64,000 nt of DNA, from positions 5,810,001 through 5,874,000 of the forward strand of contig NC_015914.1 of the NCBI RefSeq assembly GCF_000222485.1, read 5' to 3'. This document shows positions 27,729-37,828 of the stretch, in pieces; the first letter of the stretch is position 1, and each line of letters starts with the position of its first letter. Origin of the DNA: Cyclobacterium marinum DSM 745. Its GTDB lineage: Bacteria > Bacteroidota > Bacteroidia > Cytophagales > Cyclobacteriaceae. A program made the translations under genes and the position numbers. The notes under the pieces were generated by a model. It was not told the origin of the DNA and made no database searches. It saw only the letters and a list, made by a program, of their open reading frames with translations.

Positions 27729-28883
27729 TTAAGATGCTAGCGTTCGCAAATCCTTTACAACACCACTGATGTATTCAATAGCAAATTCTATATCAGCGGC
27801 AGTAGTAAATCGGCCAAGAGACACGCGTAAAGTGGCCATAGCTGTTGCTTGATCCAAGCCCATAGCAGTTAATACATGGGAGGGTTTGTCCGAGATACTA
27901 CTACAAGCAGCCCCCGAACTTATCGCTATTTTTTTATTCACCCTTATCATCAAGGATTTTCCAGATATATTATTGAATGAGACGTTGCATACATGCGGCA
28001 GACGTTGGCTGCTACCATTCAATTGACTTCCCTTTATTTGAAGTAAAGCTTTTTCTATTTGATTTCTTAAATTTAGAAGCCTTTGACCTTCCTCCTGCAA
28101 ATCGTCTAGGCAACGCACGGCAGCTTCCCCTAATCCCACAATTCCAGGAACATTTAGAGTACCACTTCTACGGCCTCTTTCCTGTCCGCCACCTGTTATC
28201 TGAGCTTTTAATTTGATTTTAGGCAGCCCTTTTCTTATATACAATGCCCCTACACCTTTTGGGGCATACATTTTATGACCTGAAAGTGCCAATAAATCCA
28301 CTCCCAACTCCTTGACATCTACCGGAATCTTTCCTACTGCTTGAACCGCATCCGTTAAAAAGATAGCTCCATGATTTTTAGCCAAGGCAGCCATTGCATT
28401 GATAGGGTGCAAATTGCCCGTTTCGTTGTTGGCCAGCATCGCAACCACCAACAAAGTGTTCTCTCTAAAACTTGATTTTAATTGGTCAAGAGAAACCTCA
28501 CCCTCAGCATTTACCGGCAAACAGGTCAGCTCAAAACCTTGATCTGTCAAACCTTCCAAAGTGTCTAGAACAGCCTTGTGCTCAGTAGCTATTGTAATCA
28601 GGTGATTTTTTCCGGAATCTGCCATCTGAGCAATTCCTTTTATTCCAAGGTTTATTGCTTCCGTGGCTCCACTCGTAAATACAATTTCACTAGCCTCTGC
28701 TCCTATCAATGTTGCCACTCGCTCTCTAGCCGTTTCAACAGCTTCTTCAGCCAACCATCCATATGGATGGTGGATACTAGATGCGTTGCCAAAAGCCGAG
28801 GTAAAGTAGGGTAAAATTGCCTCTACTACCTCCGGAAAGCAAGGTGTGCTTGCATTGTAATCAAAATAAATGGGTAAATCCAT
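27729..28883 (-). CDS. Cysteine desulfurase (IscS/NifS family)
   Basis: The 384-aa PLP enzyme has YFDYNASTPCFPEVVEAI at the start, TSGATEAINLGIKG, the PLP-lysine motif ALSGHKMYAPKGVGALY and the active-site loop AISSGAACSSISDKPS containing the persulfide Cys. It moves sulfur from cysteine to an acceptor as an enzyme-bound persulfide. It is 9 bp from moaC, so the sulfur may feed molybdopterin synthesis, although a general Fe-S or thiolation role cannot be excluded. The Ser-Ser after the loop Cys is typical of the class I enzymes. Confidence 0.93.
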   Translation of the reverse strand: MDLPIYFDYNASTPCFPEVVEAILPYFTSAFGNASSIHHPYGWLAEEAVETARERVATLIGAEASEIVFTSGATEAINLGIKGIAQMADSGKNHLITIATEHKAVLDTLEGLTDQGFELTCLPVNAEGEVSLDQLKSSFRENTLLVVAMLANNETGNLHPINAMAALAKNHGAIFLTDAVQAVGKIPVDVKELGVDLLALSGHKMYAPKGVGALYIRKGLPKIKLKAQITGGGQERGRRSGTLNVPGIVGLGEAAVRCLDDLQEEGQRLLNLRNQIEKALLQIKGSQLNGSSQRLPHVCNVSFNNISGKSLMIRVNKKIAISSGAACSSISDKPSHVLTAMGLDQATAMATLRVSLGRFTTAADIEFAIEYISGVVKDLRTLAS

Positions 28884-28905
28884 CTATGAGGCTTTTGCGT
28901 ACTGA

Positions 28906-30558
28906 CTATTGTGCCAATTCTTCTGCCATTTTAATGGCTTGATAAGCATTTACAATCCCACCGGTTTGGCTCAAATCTCCAAAACCAACCAATTCTTCAT
29001 TTCCCGGTTGATGAACTTTATCGTCTCCAACTTTATAAACAGAGCTAGTTAGAATTTTTCTTACTTCTGTAGGTTTAAGGTCCGGATAATAAGCCAGCAA
29101 AAGCGCTGCTACTCCGGCCACAGTAGGGGCTGCCATGCTCGTACCGCTATTGTTTTCATACCCCGAATCAGGAATAGTAGAATAAATATCTACACCAGGT
29201 GCAAATAAGTCCACACCTTCCTTACTGAAATTTGAAAATTCAGCAGCAAGATTTTCATCTTCTCTAGGTCCGGAAGCGCCTACTTCAATCCAAGCATCTG
29301 ATACTCCTCTTTTAGCAAACCACCTATTAGGAAAATTATTTCCGGGAGTAACTTCTTTGGAGCTATTCCCTGCTGCATGAATCAATAATACACCTTTTCT
29401 TTCTGCATACTTGACAGCTTTGTCTACGTATTTCTTGCCTGGAGAATAAGATTTCCCAAAACTCATATTGATTACATGAGCACCATTATCTACAGCATAC
29501 CTGATGGAGTTGGCAATATCCTTATCTCTTTCATCACCGTTTGGTACTGCCCGTATAGGCATGATTAATACATGATCGGCAATACCTTCAATTCCTAAAT
29601 CATTTCCTCTATTGGCTGCTATTATACCTGCTACATGTGTGCCATGAGAAGGGTCAGGACCTGTTGGGTCATTGTTTCCATAATACTTTTCTTTATAATT
29701 ATCCGGATCATCTCCTACAATTCCTCTAGGGTCAAAATCTGTATTATACGCATATTTTGCCTGCACTTCAAAATGTTTGACTGCTTTCCCAAGCTCAGCA
29801 AGGATGGTATTGATGCTTGCGTCTTCAAGTCTGATCATGCCAAACATTTGCTTTAGCATGTCAATGGCTGCAGTGATTTTTTCATCCTCGGACTCAAAAT
29901 TTGCTAAGTCCTCCAAGCTAAAATCTGCAACCTCAAACTCTTCTTTAACCAAGTCTGCCATGCTAGAGAAGCCTTCCATCATATTATTGTACATATTGTA
30001 ATTCGATGCAGCTTTTTCCTTGGCCTCTTCAAAGTTTTTGCTAACATTTTCCCAATATTCAAATTCTTCCCGATTACGGCGCTTCACATCTTCCTTTTTC
30101 ATGTCTCCATAAAGGGCCTTTAATCTTACATATTCTCTTGTCAATTCATGAGAATCATTATCTACCTGCGAACCATCTGCTCCTCCAATAAAATTCCAAC
30201 CGTGTACATCATCAATATAGCCGTTATTATCATCGTCAATTCCATTTCCGGCTATTTCATCCTCATTGGTCCATATTTTTCCCTGGAGATCTTCATGTTC
30301 TATGTCTATTCCTGAATCAATAACTGCTACCACTATAGTAGCTTTAGGAGACTTTCCCTGAAGTAATTTTTCATAGGCTTTTTCAGTACCGGTACCCATA
30401 ATCCCATCATCTATAGGATCCAATAAAAACCAATTGTCAGGAGTTTTAAGACTATCTTTTAAATAAGCCTCTCCTGAAAATGCATAACTAGACCCATAGC
30501 CACTGAGAAAAATCCCCAGTAAAAAAGCGTAAAAATACTTTTTGAAATTTCTTTCCAT
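28906..30558 (-). CDS. Exported subtilisin-like serine protease (S8) with long insert
   Basis: The ATG at 30558 gives a signal peptide (FKKYFYAFLLGIFLSGYGSSYA); the frame stays open 61 codons further upstream but without a secretory start. The triad is Asp81 in VAVIDSGIDIEH, His308 in DPSHGTHVAGI and Ser474 in NNSGTSMAAPTVAG. The Asp-His spacing is about 227 residues, versus roughly 30-40 in subtilisin. The gap holds a Lys/Glu-rich helical insert (about 140-290). It lies 22 bp upstream of the cysteine desulfurase, so it may share a transcript with molybdenum cofactor genes by chance of position. Confidence 0.92.
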   Translation of the reverse strand: MERNFKKYFYAFLLGIFLSGYGSSYAFSGEAYLKDSLKTPDNWFLLDPIDDGIMGTGTEKAYEKLLQGKSPKATIVVAVIDSGIDIEHEDLQGKIWTNEDEIAGNGIDDDNNGYIDDVHGWNFIGGADGSQVDNDSHELTREYVRLKALYGDMKKEDVKRRNREEFEYWENVSKNFEEAKEKAASNYNMYNNMMEGFSSMADLVKEEFEVADFSLEDLANFESEDEKITAAIDMLKQMFGMIRLEDASINTILAELGKAVKHFEVQAKYAYNTDFDPRGIVGDDPDNYKEKYYGNNDPTGPDPSHGTHVAGIIAANRGNDLGIEGIADHVLIMPIRAVPNGDERDKDIANSIRYAVDNGAHVINMSFGKSYSPGKKYVDKAVKYAERKGVLLIHAAGNSSKEVTPGNNFPNRWFAKRGVSDAWIEVGASGPREDENLAAEFSNFSKEGVDLFAPGVDIYSTIPDSGYENNSGTSMAAPTVAGVAALLLAYYPDLKPTEVRKILTSSVYKVGDDKVHQPGNEELVGFGDLSQTGGIVNAYQAIKMAEELAQ

Positions 30559-31053
30559 AGATTTGAATGTATATAAAATAAAATGGCATTCATCAATACC
30601 AGCCACTCTAAAAACCAAGATTGAAAGGTACCAAAGATTAAGTTTATAACAAATTTCAAAAACTTTTACGGTAAGATTATCCTTTTGTTGGTTTATTTTG
30701 AAGTTGGTCATTGAAACCAAGCAATATACTTGGCAATTCATGCAACGAAAGAAGGCTAGAATCGTTTGTTAAAAAACTTTAAAACCTGTAAAAAATAGGT
30801 TAAAAGATAAATTAAACAATCAATGCATTATTTATTACTGAAAGCAGAAATGGACAAAAGCATTTATACCTACTTGAGCCCGTTGTTATAGTATTCGTTT
30901 AACTTAAGTCAAAATACCAAATTTCAAGTACTGTTAACTCATTGATTATTTGACTCATTTACATTTTAACAGAAAAAAACATTGACATCTATTGGAAAAT
31001 TTGACAATGTGGCTTTATTTTGTACAATCCTTTTACTTTTTCTAAAGTAGTTA

Positions 31054-31165
31054 GGATTTATATAGAAGAGGCAAGAGACAGGCTCGGTGACCCTCTGGCA
31101 ACCTGGAAAATCCAAGGTGCCAATTCCTGCCAGATGAAATAGGTTACATCTGGGAATATAAATTC
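31054..31165 (+). ncRNA. SAM riboswitch (S-box type) upstream of metY
   Basis: The conserved core is present in order: AGAGGCAAGAGACAGGC, then CTGGCAACC, then AAGGTGCCAATTCCTG, then a P4 hairpin CAGATG/CATCTG. Outer arms GGATTTATAT and ATATAAATTC can close helix P1. These match the SAM-I aptamer, which binds S-adenosylmethionine and represses methionine genes. It lies about 180 bases upstream of metY, the expected target. No obvious intrinsic terminator follows at once, so the expression platform is unclear; a later hairpin at about 31284-31310 (GATTT, TCCT / AGGA, AAATC) may be part of it. Confidence 0.88.
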
Positions 31166-31174
31166 AAAACTTAT

Positions 31175-31279
31175 ATGAGCTTCATACACCATTCAATAAA
31201 GGATAACAACCCCGAAAATTTTCAACAATTATTTGATTTCTATTTAAATGGAAATACAAACCGGCAAAATTGCGTTTAG
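31175..31279 (+). CDS. Possible 34-aa leader peptide between riboswitch and metY
   Basis: An ATG frame of 34 codons begins 10 bases after the riboswitch closing stem and ends at TAG, 67 bases before metY. It reads MSFIHHSIKDNNPENFQ at the start and contains no domain. There is no good ribosome-binding site. It may be chance, but its position inside the expression platform makes it worth recording. Confidence 0.2.
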   Translation: MSFIHHSIKDNNPENFQQLFDFYLNGNTNRQNCV

Positions 31280-31334
31280 CTTATGCTGATTTCTCCTACA
31301 GGAAAAAATCAAACAGAATTGATAACAAACCTAA

Positions 31335-32651
<1,317 letters not shown>

Positions 32652-32661
32652 AACAATTAAA

Positions 32662-33717
32662 ATGAACCTTCAATCGCCGCATTTGACTATTGAAATGACG
32701 CAGGAGATTTTCTATTGCCAAGAAGCATTATCATTGGAATCCGGAGAATCATTTCCGGAATTCCAATTGAGCTTTACAACACAAGGCCAATTAAATGCAA
32801 ATAAAGACAATGTCATATGGGTTCTGCATGCCTTAACTGGAGATGCCAACCCACATGAATGGTGGTCCGGATTAATTGGAGAGGACAAATTTTTTGACCC
32901 CTCCAAATATTTCATTGTTTGTGCAAATTTCCTTGGTTCTTGCTATGGCTCTACCCAACCCTTGAGCAATAACCCTAATAATGGGAAGCCCTATTACTAT
33001 GACTTTCCCAATATAACAACGAGGGATATTGCTTCGGCATTGGATAAGTTGAGAATTCATCTGGGATTAGAAAAAATCAATACGGTTATTGGAGGTTCTT
33101 TAGGTGGTCAAGTTGGTTTAGAATGGGCTGTTTCTTTAGGGGAAAAGCTTGAAAATGCAATAATTGTAGCGTCCAATGCGAAGGCTTCCCCTTGGATTAT
33201 TGGTTTCAATGAAACCCAAAGGATGGCGATCGAATCGGATAGCACTTGGGGAAAAACGCAGCCTGAAGCAGGCAAGAAAGGACTTGAAACTGCTAGAGCC
33301 ATTGGCATGTTGAGTTATAGGCATCCCATGACTTTCCTTCAAAACCAAAGCGAAACAGAAGAAAAAAGAGACGACTTTAAAATAAGTAGTTACCTAAGGT
33401 ATCAAGGACTAAAATTGGCCAATCGATTCAATGCAATGTCTTATTGGATTCTTTCCAAAGCCATGGACAGCCACGATATCGGGAGAGGAAGAGGCGGAAC
33501 ACCTGTAGCCTTATCTAATATAAAATGCAAAGTACTTTCAATTGGGGTCGATACCGACATCCTATTTACAAGTGAAGAATCAAGGTATATCAGCAAACAT
33601 GTTCCAAAAGGAACCTACAGAGAAATATCCTCTATTTATGGGCATGATGCTTTCCTTATTGAATACGAACAGTTGCAATACATTTTAAAATCGTTTTATT
33701 TGGAGAACAACGGTTAA
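32662..33717 (+). CDS. metX: Homoserine O-acetyltransferase MetX
   Basis: This 351-aa alpha/beta hydrolase has WVLHALTGDANPHEWW near residue 50, the nucleophile motif VIGGSLGGQVGLEWA, the acid in SIGVDTDILFTSEE and the His in IYGHDAFLIEYEQ. MetX transfers acetyl from acetyl-CoA to homoserine, providing the MetY substrate. It is 10 bp downstream of metY and hence under the same riboswitch. The start could also be the later ATG (MTQEIF, residue 12), but the first ATG is better spaced from metY. Whether acetyl or succinyl is used cannot be decided by eye. Confidence 0.94.
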   Translation: MNLQSPHLTIEMTQEIFYCQEALSLESGESFPEFQLSFTTQGQLNANKDNVIWVLHALTGDANPHEWWSGLIGEDKFFDPSKYFIVCANFLGSCYGSTQPLSNNPNNGKPYYYDFPNITTRDIASALDKLRIHLGLEKINTVIGGSLGGQVGLEWAVSLGEKLENAIIVASNAKASPWIIGFNETQRMAIESDSTWGKTQPEAGKKGLETARAIGMLSYRHPMTFLQNQSETEEKRDDFKISSYLRYQGLKLANRFNAMSYWILSKAMDSHDIGRGRGGTPVALSNIKCKVLSIGVDTDILFTSEESRYISKHVPKGTYREISSIYGHDAFLIEYEQLQYILKSFYLENNG

Positions 33718-33735
33718 CCCTAGAAATCCCCTAGA

Positions 33736-34128
33736 ATGATCCCATACACTAGGATAAAAGAAACATGCCTGTACATAGATGATTTGGATATAGCAGAAAG
33801 ATTCTATCATCATGTTTTAGAAATGCCATTAATTTCTAAGGAGGATCAGAGGCATGTTTTTTTTAGATGTGGAGACAGTGTTTTGCTTTGCTTCTTACCT
33901 GAAGTAACCAAGCATGATAGCAATTTGCCTCCACATTATGCCTATGGAAAGCAGCACATAGCTTTTGAAGTGGAGCATAAAGATTATTCCGAGATTAAGA
34001 AAAAATTAAATGATAAAGGAATCTCCATCACTCACCAACAGGATTGGAAAAAGAATATCAGCAGTTTTTATTTTGAAGATCCTTTTGGAAATGTCCTAGA
34101 AATTGTCCCCACAGGTATGTGGGAATAA
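33736..34128 (+). CDS. VOC family (glyoxalase/bleomycin-resistance type) protein
   Basis: The 130-aa protein has the two-module VOC pattern: IKETCLYIDDLDIAERFYHHVLEMPLI at the start and DPFGNVLEIVPTGMW at the end, with HIAFEVEH in the middle supplying a metal-ligand His. It follows metX by 18 bp on the same strand and is probably transcribed with metY-metX. Its substrate is unknown; members act as isomerases, dioxygenases or binding proteins. Single-domain VOC proteins of this size usually form dimers to complete the metal site. Confidence 0.88.
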   Translation: MIPYTRIKETCLYIDDLDIAERFYHHVLEMPLISKEDQRHVFFRCGDSVLLCFLPEVTKHDSNLPPHYAYGKQHIAFEVEHKDYSEIKKKLNDKGISITHQQDWKKNISSFYFEDPFGNVLEIVPTGMWE

Positions 34129-34264
34129 TTATTTTTTTGCTAAATTAATTTTGCACCAACTTTTTATTGCAAACGCCATATTATTTTAATGATAAATTTT
34201 ATTTAGGAGTTGTGGATTGCATTAACTTTTAGAATATTGCAATAAAACCAATAATTACACTTAG

Positions 34265-35044
34265 ATGTCGAAACAATTTCTGTTAATAGTAGGCCTTTGC
34301 GCATGCCTTTTTTCTTGCTCAAATCAAAATATGAATTTTAATAATAACCAAGTAATCGCCCATAGAGGGGCTTGGAAAACCAAACCTCATCCCCAAAATT
34401 CTTTGGCCTCATTGCAAGAAGCTTTTGACTTGGGTTGCACAGGATCAGAGTTCGATGTTTGGATGACATTAGATGGCATCCTTGTAGTCAATCATGATGC
34501 TGATCATCATGGAATGGTCATTGAAGAAACCAATTATGCAGACCTACTCAAAGAGCCCTTGTCAAATGGGGAGAAAATACCTACTGTAGAAGAATATTTA
34601 ACTTATGGAATGAAACAAAATAAGACTAAACTTATTTTTGAAATAAAGCCTTCAAGTATATCCAAGGAAAGAGGAATCGAACTTGCAGAGAAATCTGTAG
34701 CTGCCGTGAAAAAACTAGGTGCCGAAAATTGGGTAGATTATATCACTTTTGGTTATGAAATGGGACTTAAAGTAATTTCTTTAGACCCGGACGCTAATGT
34801 TGCCTACCTAATGGGCGACAAAACACCCCAAGAATTAAAAGACAATGGTTTTTTTGGCTTTGATTACAATATCAAAAAAGTGAAAGAAAATCCTCAATGG
34901 ATCAAGGAGGCTCATGACCTGGGTTTAACTGTTAATGTTTGGACAGTTAATAAAGAAGAGGATATGAAATGGTTAATGGATCAAAATGTAGAATTCATCT
35001 CTACTGACGAACCAGAATTATTATTTTCACTTATCAATCAATAG
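34265..35044 (+). CDS. Lipoprotein glycerophosphodiester phosphodiesterase (GDPD)
   Basis: A lipoprotein signal (LLIVGLCACLFSC-SN) precedes a GDPD domain. The signature is visible: VIAHRGAWKTKPHPQNSLAS (HR and EN-like positions, here QN), GSEFDVWMTLDG (ExD) and LVVNHDADHHG (His). The end is LTVNVWTVNKEEDMKWL. The enzyme cleaves glycerophosphodiesters to glycerol-3-phosphate and an alcohol. The usual HRG...PENT reads PQNS here, so one metal-binding acid is replaced by Gln, which may shift activity. It touches the phosphodiesterase gene (stop at 35044, next ATG at 35045). Confidence 0.86.
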   Translation: MSKQFLLIVGLCACLFSCSNQNMNFNNNQVIAHRGAWKTKPHPQNSLASLQEAFDLGCTGSEFDVWMTLDGILVVNHDADHHGMVIEETNYADLLKEPLSNGEKIPTVEEYLTYGMKQNKTKLIFEIKPSSISKERGIELAEKSVAAVKKLGAENWVDYITFGYEMGLKVISLDPDANVAYLMGDKTPQELKDNGFFGFDYNIKKVKENPQWIKEAHDLGLTVNVWTVNKEEDMKWLMDQNVEFISTDEPELLFSLINQ

Positions 35045-36652
35045 ATGAAATCGATCAGTAGAATAGGTTGTGTTTTTTTCTTGTTTACAATTGCTGCATT
35101 TATAGCCATTTCCTGTAATGAACCTCCAAAGTCTACTAAGAAAGTTAATCATATTATCTTAATAGGATTAGATGCTTTTGGAACGAGAGGCTTTCAAAAA
35201 GCCTCCACTCCCTATATGAATAATATGACAGAAAACGGAGCCATGGCTCCGTTTTCTCGTTGTTTGCTCCCAACAAACAGTTCTCCAAACTGGACGGCAA
35301 TGCTTACAGGAGTAGGGCCTTTGCAACATGGCGTTTATGACAACGATTGGGAAAGAGATAAAATAAAGTGGCCTCCTGTATTAACTACGAAAGAAGCTGT
35401 TTACCCAAGTTTAATTAACTGGGTAAAGGAACAAATTCCATCTTCCAAGGTTCATTTTTTTTATGAATGGGAAGGCTTGGCAAGATTATTTGACCTCAGT
35501 GAGGTCGACAAAATTTACCATGGAAAAAAAGGAGATATTGTTTTTGAAAAAGCAGTAGATGCTTTTTTTGAAGAGAAACCGGATTTTCTATTTCTAAACA
35601 TCGATGAAATTGACCATCATGGGCACCACGATGGCCATGATTCCAAAGCTTATTTCAATGCCATCACGCATTATGATAGTCTAATTGGAAATTTCACCCA
35701 AAGACTTGAAGAGGAAGGGCTTTTAAATGAAACTTTAATTATGATAACGGGTGACCACGGAGGTATCAATAAAGGACATGGAGGCACCACTTTAAATGAA
35801 TTAGAAATACCTATAATCCTTTATGGGGCCGGGGTAAAAAAAGGGTTAATCATCGACAAGCCATGCTATATTTATGACGTTCCGGTTACCTTAGCCTATG
35901 CTCTAGGCATTACTCCTCCCCTCGCAGGGATTGGTAGACCCATTCTTGAGGCTTTTGACACCAATAGTATCTCTGCTCCATATGTTCCAATGCCTTTGGT
36001 TTCTCCGGTTTCCGGTTTGTTTCCACAATCCCCTCTTTCGGTAGAAATAAATGTAGATGATGCTGAAGCCGAAATATTTTATTCTTTAGACGGATCCATA
36101 CCTAGCAAAGAATCAGGAATACCCTATGACAAGCCCATTCAAATTTTGAAAAACTCTATTGTAACTGCCGTAACCTATAAAAATGGAGCTTATAGCCGTG
36201 CAGAAGTGAACCATTATCGTATAGGGAACGGTAAAGACGGTAAAATTTCTTGGGAATACTTTGAAGGGAATTTTACTAAAATTCCAGATTTCACACGTTT
36301 GAAAGTTTTAAAATCGGGGAAAAGTAAAGAATTGAGTCTAACACATATCCCTCATCGACCAGATCATTTTGCGATTAGGTTTAAATGTACTTTGGATCTT
36401 CCTGTTTCAGGTACCTATAGATTTTATACCCAATCAGATGATGGAAGTAAAATCTTAATAGATAATAAGGTCCTCGTGGACAACGATGGCTCTCATTCAA
36501 GTACCTCAAAAAGCAACCCTATTGAATTGCAAAAAGGCCTACATTCTATGGAGGTTTGGTACTTTGAAGACAATGCCGGTGAAGAACTTGAAATATATAT
36601 CGAAGGACCAAATATTTCCAAACAAATCATTACGGATGAGTTTATCCAATGA
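35045..36652 (+). CDS. Exported alkaline-phosphatase-superfamily phosphodiesterase with PA14 domain
   Basis: After a lipoprotein-like signal (FTIAAFIAISC-NE) the catalytic domain shows LIGLDAFGTRGFQKAST, the nucleophile region LLPTNSSPNWTAMLTG, LNIDEIDHHGHHDG and ITGDHGGINKGHGG, all metal-binding features of the nucleotide pyrophosphatase/phosphodiesterase group. Residues about 315-395 form a chitobiase C-terminal-like beta domain (EIFYSLDGSIPSKES). The last 140 residues resemble a PA14 domain (SGTYRFYTQSDDGSKILIDNKVL). It begins one base after the GDPD stop, so the two act as a surface phosphodiester-degrading pair. Confidence 0.86.
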   Translation: MKSISRIGCVFFLFTIAAFIAISCNEPPKSTKKVNHIILIGLDAFGTRGFQKASTPYMNNMTENGAMAPFSRCLLPTNSSPNWTAMLTGVGPLQHGVYDNDWERDKIKWPPVLTTKEAVYPSLINWVKEQIPSSKVHFFYEWEGLARLFDLSEVDKIYHGKKGDIVFEKAVDAFFEEKPDFLFLNIDEIDHHGHHDGHDSKAYFNAITHYDSLIGNFTQRLEEEGLLNETLIMITGDHGGINKGHGGTTLNELEIPIILYGAGVKKGLIIDKPCYIYDVPVTLAYALGITPPLAGIGRPILEAFDTNSISAPYVPMPLVSPVSGLFPQSPLSVEINVDDAEAEIFYSLDGSIPSKESGIPYDKPIQILKNSIVTAVTYKNGAYSRAEVNHYRIGNGKDGKISWEYFEGNFTKIPDFTRLKVLKSGKSKELSLTHIPHRPDHFAIRFKCTLDLPVSGTYRFYTQSDDGSKILIDNKVLVDNDGSHSSTSKSNPIELQKGLHSMEVWYFEDNAGEELEIYIEGPNISKQIITDEFIQ

Positions 36653-36670
36653 TTTACTTTTTAGGCAAAC

Positions 36671-37828
36671 CTATTTGATAACTGATCGGGGAATAGCAGC
36701 AGGAAGGCGACTTAACATTTCATTGTTTAAAAGCTGTGTGGCATTGGTGAAACTTGAAACATTGATTACATTGTTTTTTTGTCTTCCTATCAAAACCACT
36801 TCATCCCCTACTTCCACATTCTTAATATGCGTGATGTCTACCATAAATAAATTCATGTTAATTAGGCCTACAATTGGAGCTTTTTTCCCATGAATCAGTA
36901 CTTGCCCCCTATTGGATAGTGCCCTGGGATACCCATTGGAATATCCCAATGGAAGTACAGCAATCTTCATATTTTGAGTTGCCTGAAAGGCAGTACCATA
37001 ACCAATAAATTCACCTTGATCAACTGTTCTTATATCCATGATATCTGTTTTCCAGTTAAAAACTCTTTTCATTGTAGAGTCTGAGCTTTTATTGGTTTGG
37101 TGCAGGTGAGCATAATAAATATCAGGGCTAGGCCAAAACCCATATTGAGCCACTCCAATCCGTACCATATCATAAACCGTATCCTTCATGGCCAAGGCAG
37201 CAGCTGAGCAGGCGATATGTCGAATTTCAGGCAGTACTTTTTTCTCTTTACATGTTTTTAAAAACGCTTTGTATCTCTTGTGTTGCTGGTCAATTTTAAA
37301 TTGATTGGAGACACTTTCGGCACCACCAAAATGGGTACATAGTCCTTCAAATTTTAACCATTCAGCATGCTGTTTTAAAAAAGCCAGGGCCTTTGGGAAT
37401 TCTTGGGCATGCATCCCTGTTCGGTTGGCACCGGTTTCTACTTCCAAATGTACTAAAGCACGCTTACCCACCTTTCTGGCTTCCTCCAAAACTTTAGCAA
37501 GTCGATTAAAATTATAAACGAAAAAAGAAATCCCATTAGATATGGCCCACCCCAAATCTTCTTCATAGATAATTCCCATGATCAGTACCTGACTTTCTGC
37601 TTTGCATACACTCATAACTTGTTCCGCCTCAAAGGAAGAAGCAACACAAAAATGATTGATTCCACATCTTTCAGCCATAGGGACGAATGCTTCAATCCCA
37701 TGTCCATAAGCATTGGCTTTAACCACTGATGAGAGAATGGGCTTGTCTCCAATCTTCTTTCTGATAAAATTGATATTGCCTTTATAGGCAACTTGATTTA
37801 ATTCTATTCTTGAGGAATGTTTTACCAT
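36671..37828 (-). CDS. alr: Alanine racemase-like PLP enzyme (divergent)
   Basis: The N-terminal barrel carries the PLP-Lys motif SSVVKANAYGHGIEAF. The C-terminal domain has GEFIGYGTAFQA and VAVLPLGYSNGYPRALSN-type motifs. The ATG at 37828 (MVKHSSRIELNQ) overlaps the previous stop (ATGGTAA), giving strict coupling; the in-frame start 13 codons upstream is less likely. Two departures from standard Alr stand out: VETGANRTGMH where TGM(x)RxG is usual, and GLINMNLFMVDI where GR(I/V)xMDQxMVD is usual. It may therefore racemise a different amino acid for a dedicated pathway. Confidence 0.82.
   Translation of the reverse strand: MVKHSSRIELNQVAYKGNINFIRKKIGDKPILSSVVKANAYGHGIEAFVPMAERCGINHFCVASSFEAEQVMSVCKAESQVLIMGIIYEEDLGWAISNGISFFVYNFNRLAKVLEEARKVGKRALVHLEVETGANRTGMHAQEFPKALAFLKQHAEWLKFEGLCTHFGGAESVSNQFKIDQQHKRYKAFLKTCKEKKVLPEIRHIACSAAALAMKDTVYDMVRIGVAQYGFWPSPDIYYAHLHQTNKSSDSTMKRVFNWKTDIMDIRTVDQGEFIGYGTAFQATQNMKIAVLPLGYSNGYPRALSNRGQVLIHGKKAPIVGLINMNLFMVDITHIKNVEVGDEVVLIGRQKNNVINVSSFTNATQLLNNEMLSRLPAAIPRSVIK

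Noticed and set aside
30559..30741. N-terminal extension of the subtilase frame
   Set aside because: The 61 extra codons are hydrophobic and non-conserved in character and precede a perfect signal peptide at 30558, so they are upstream DNA.
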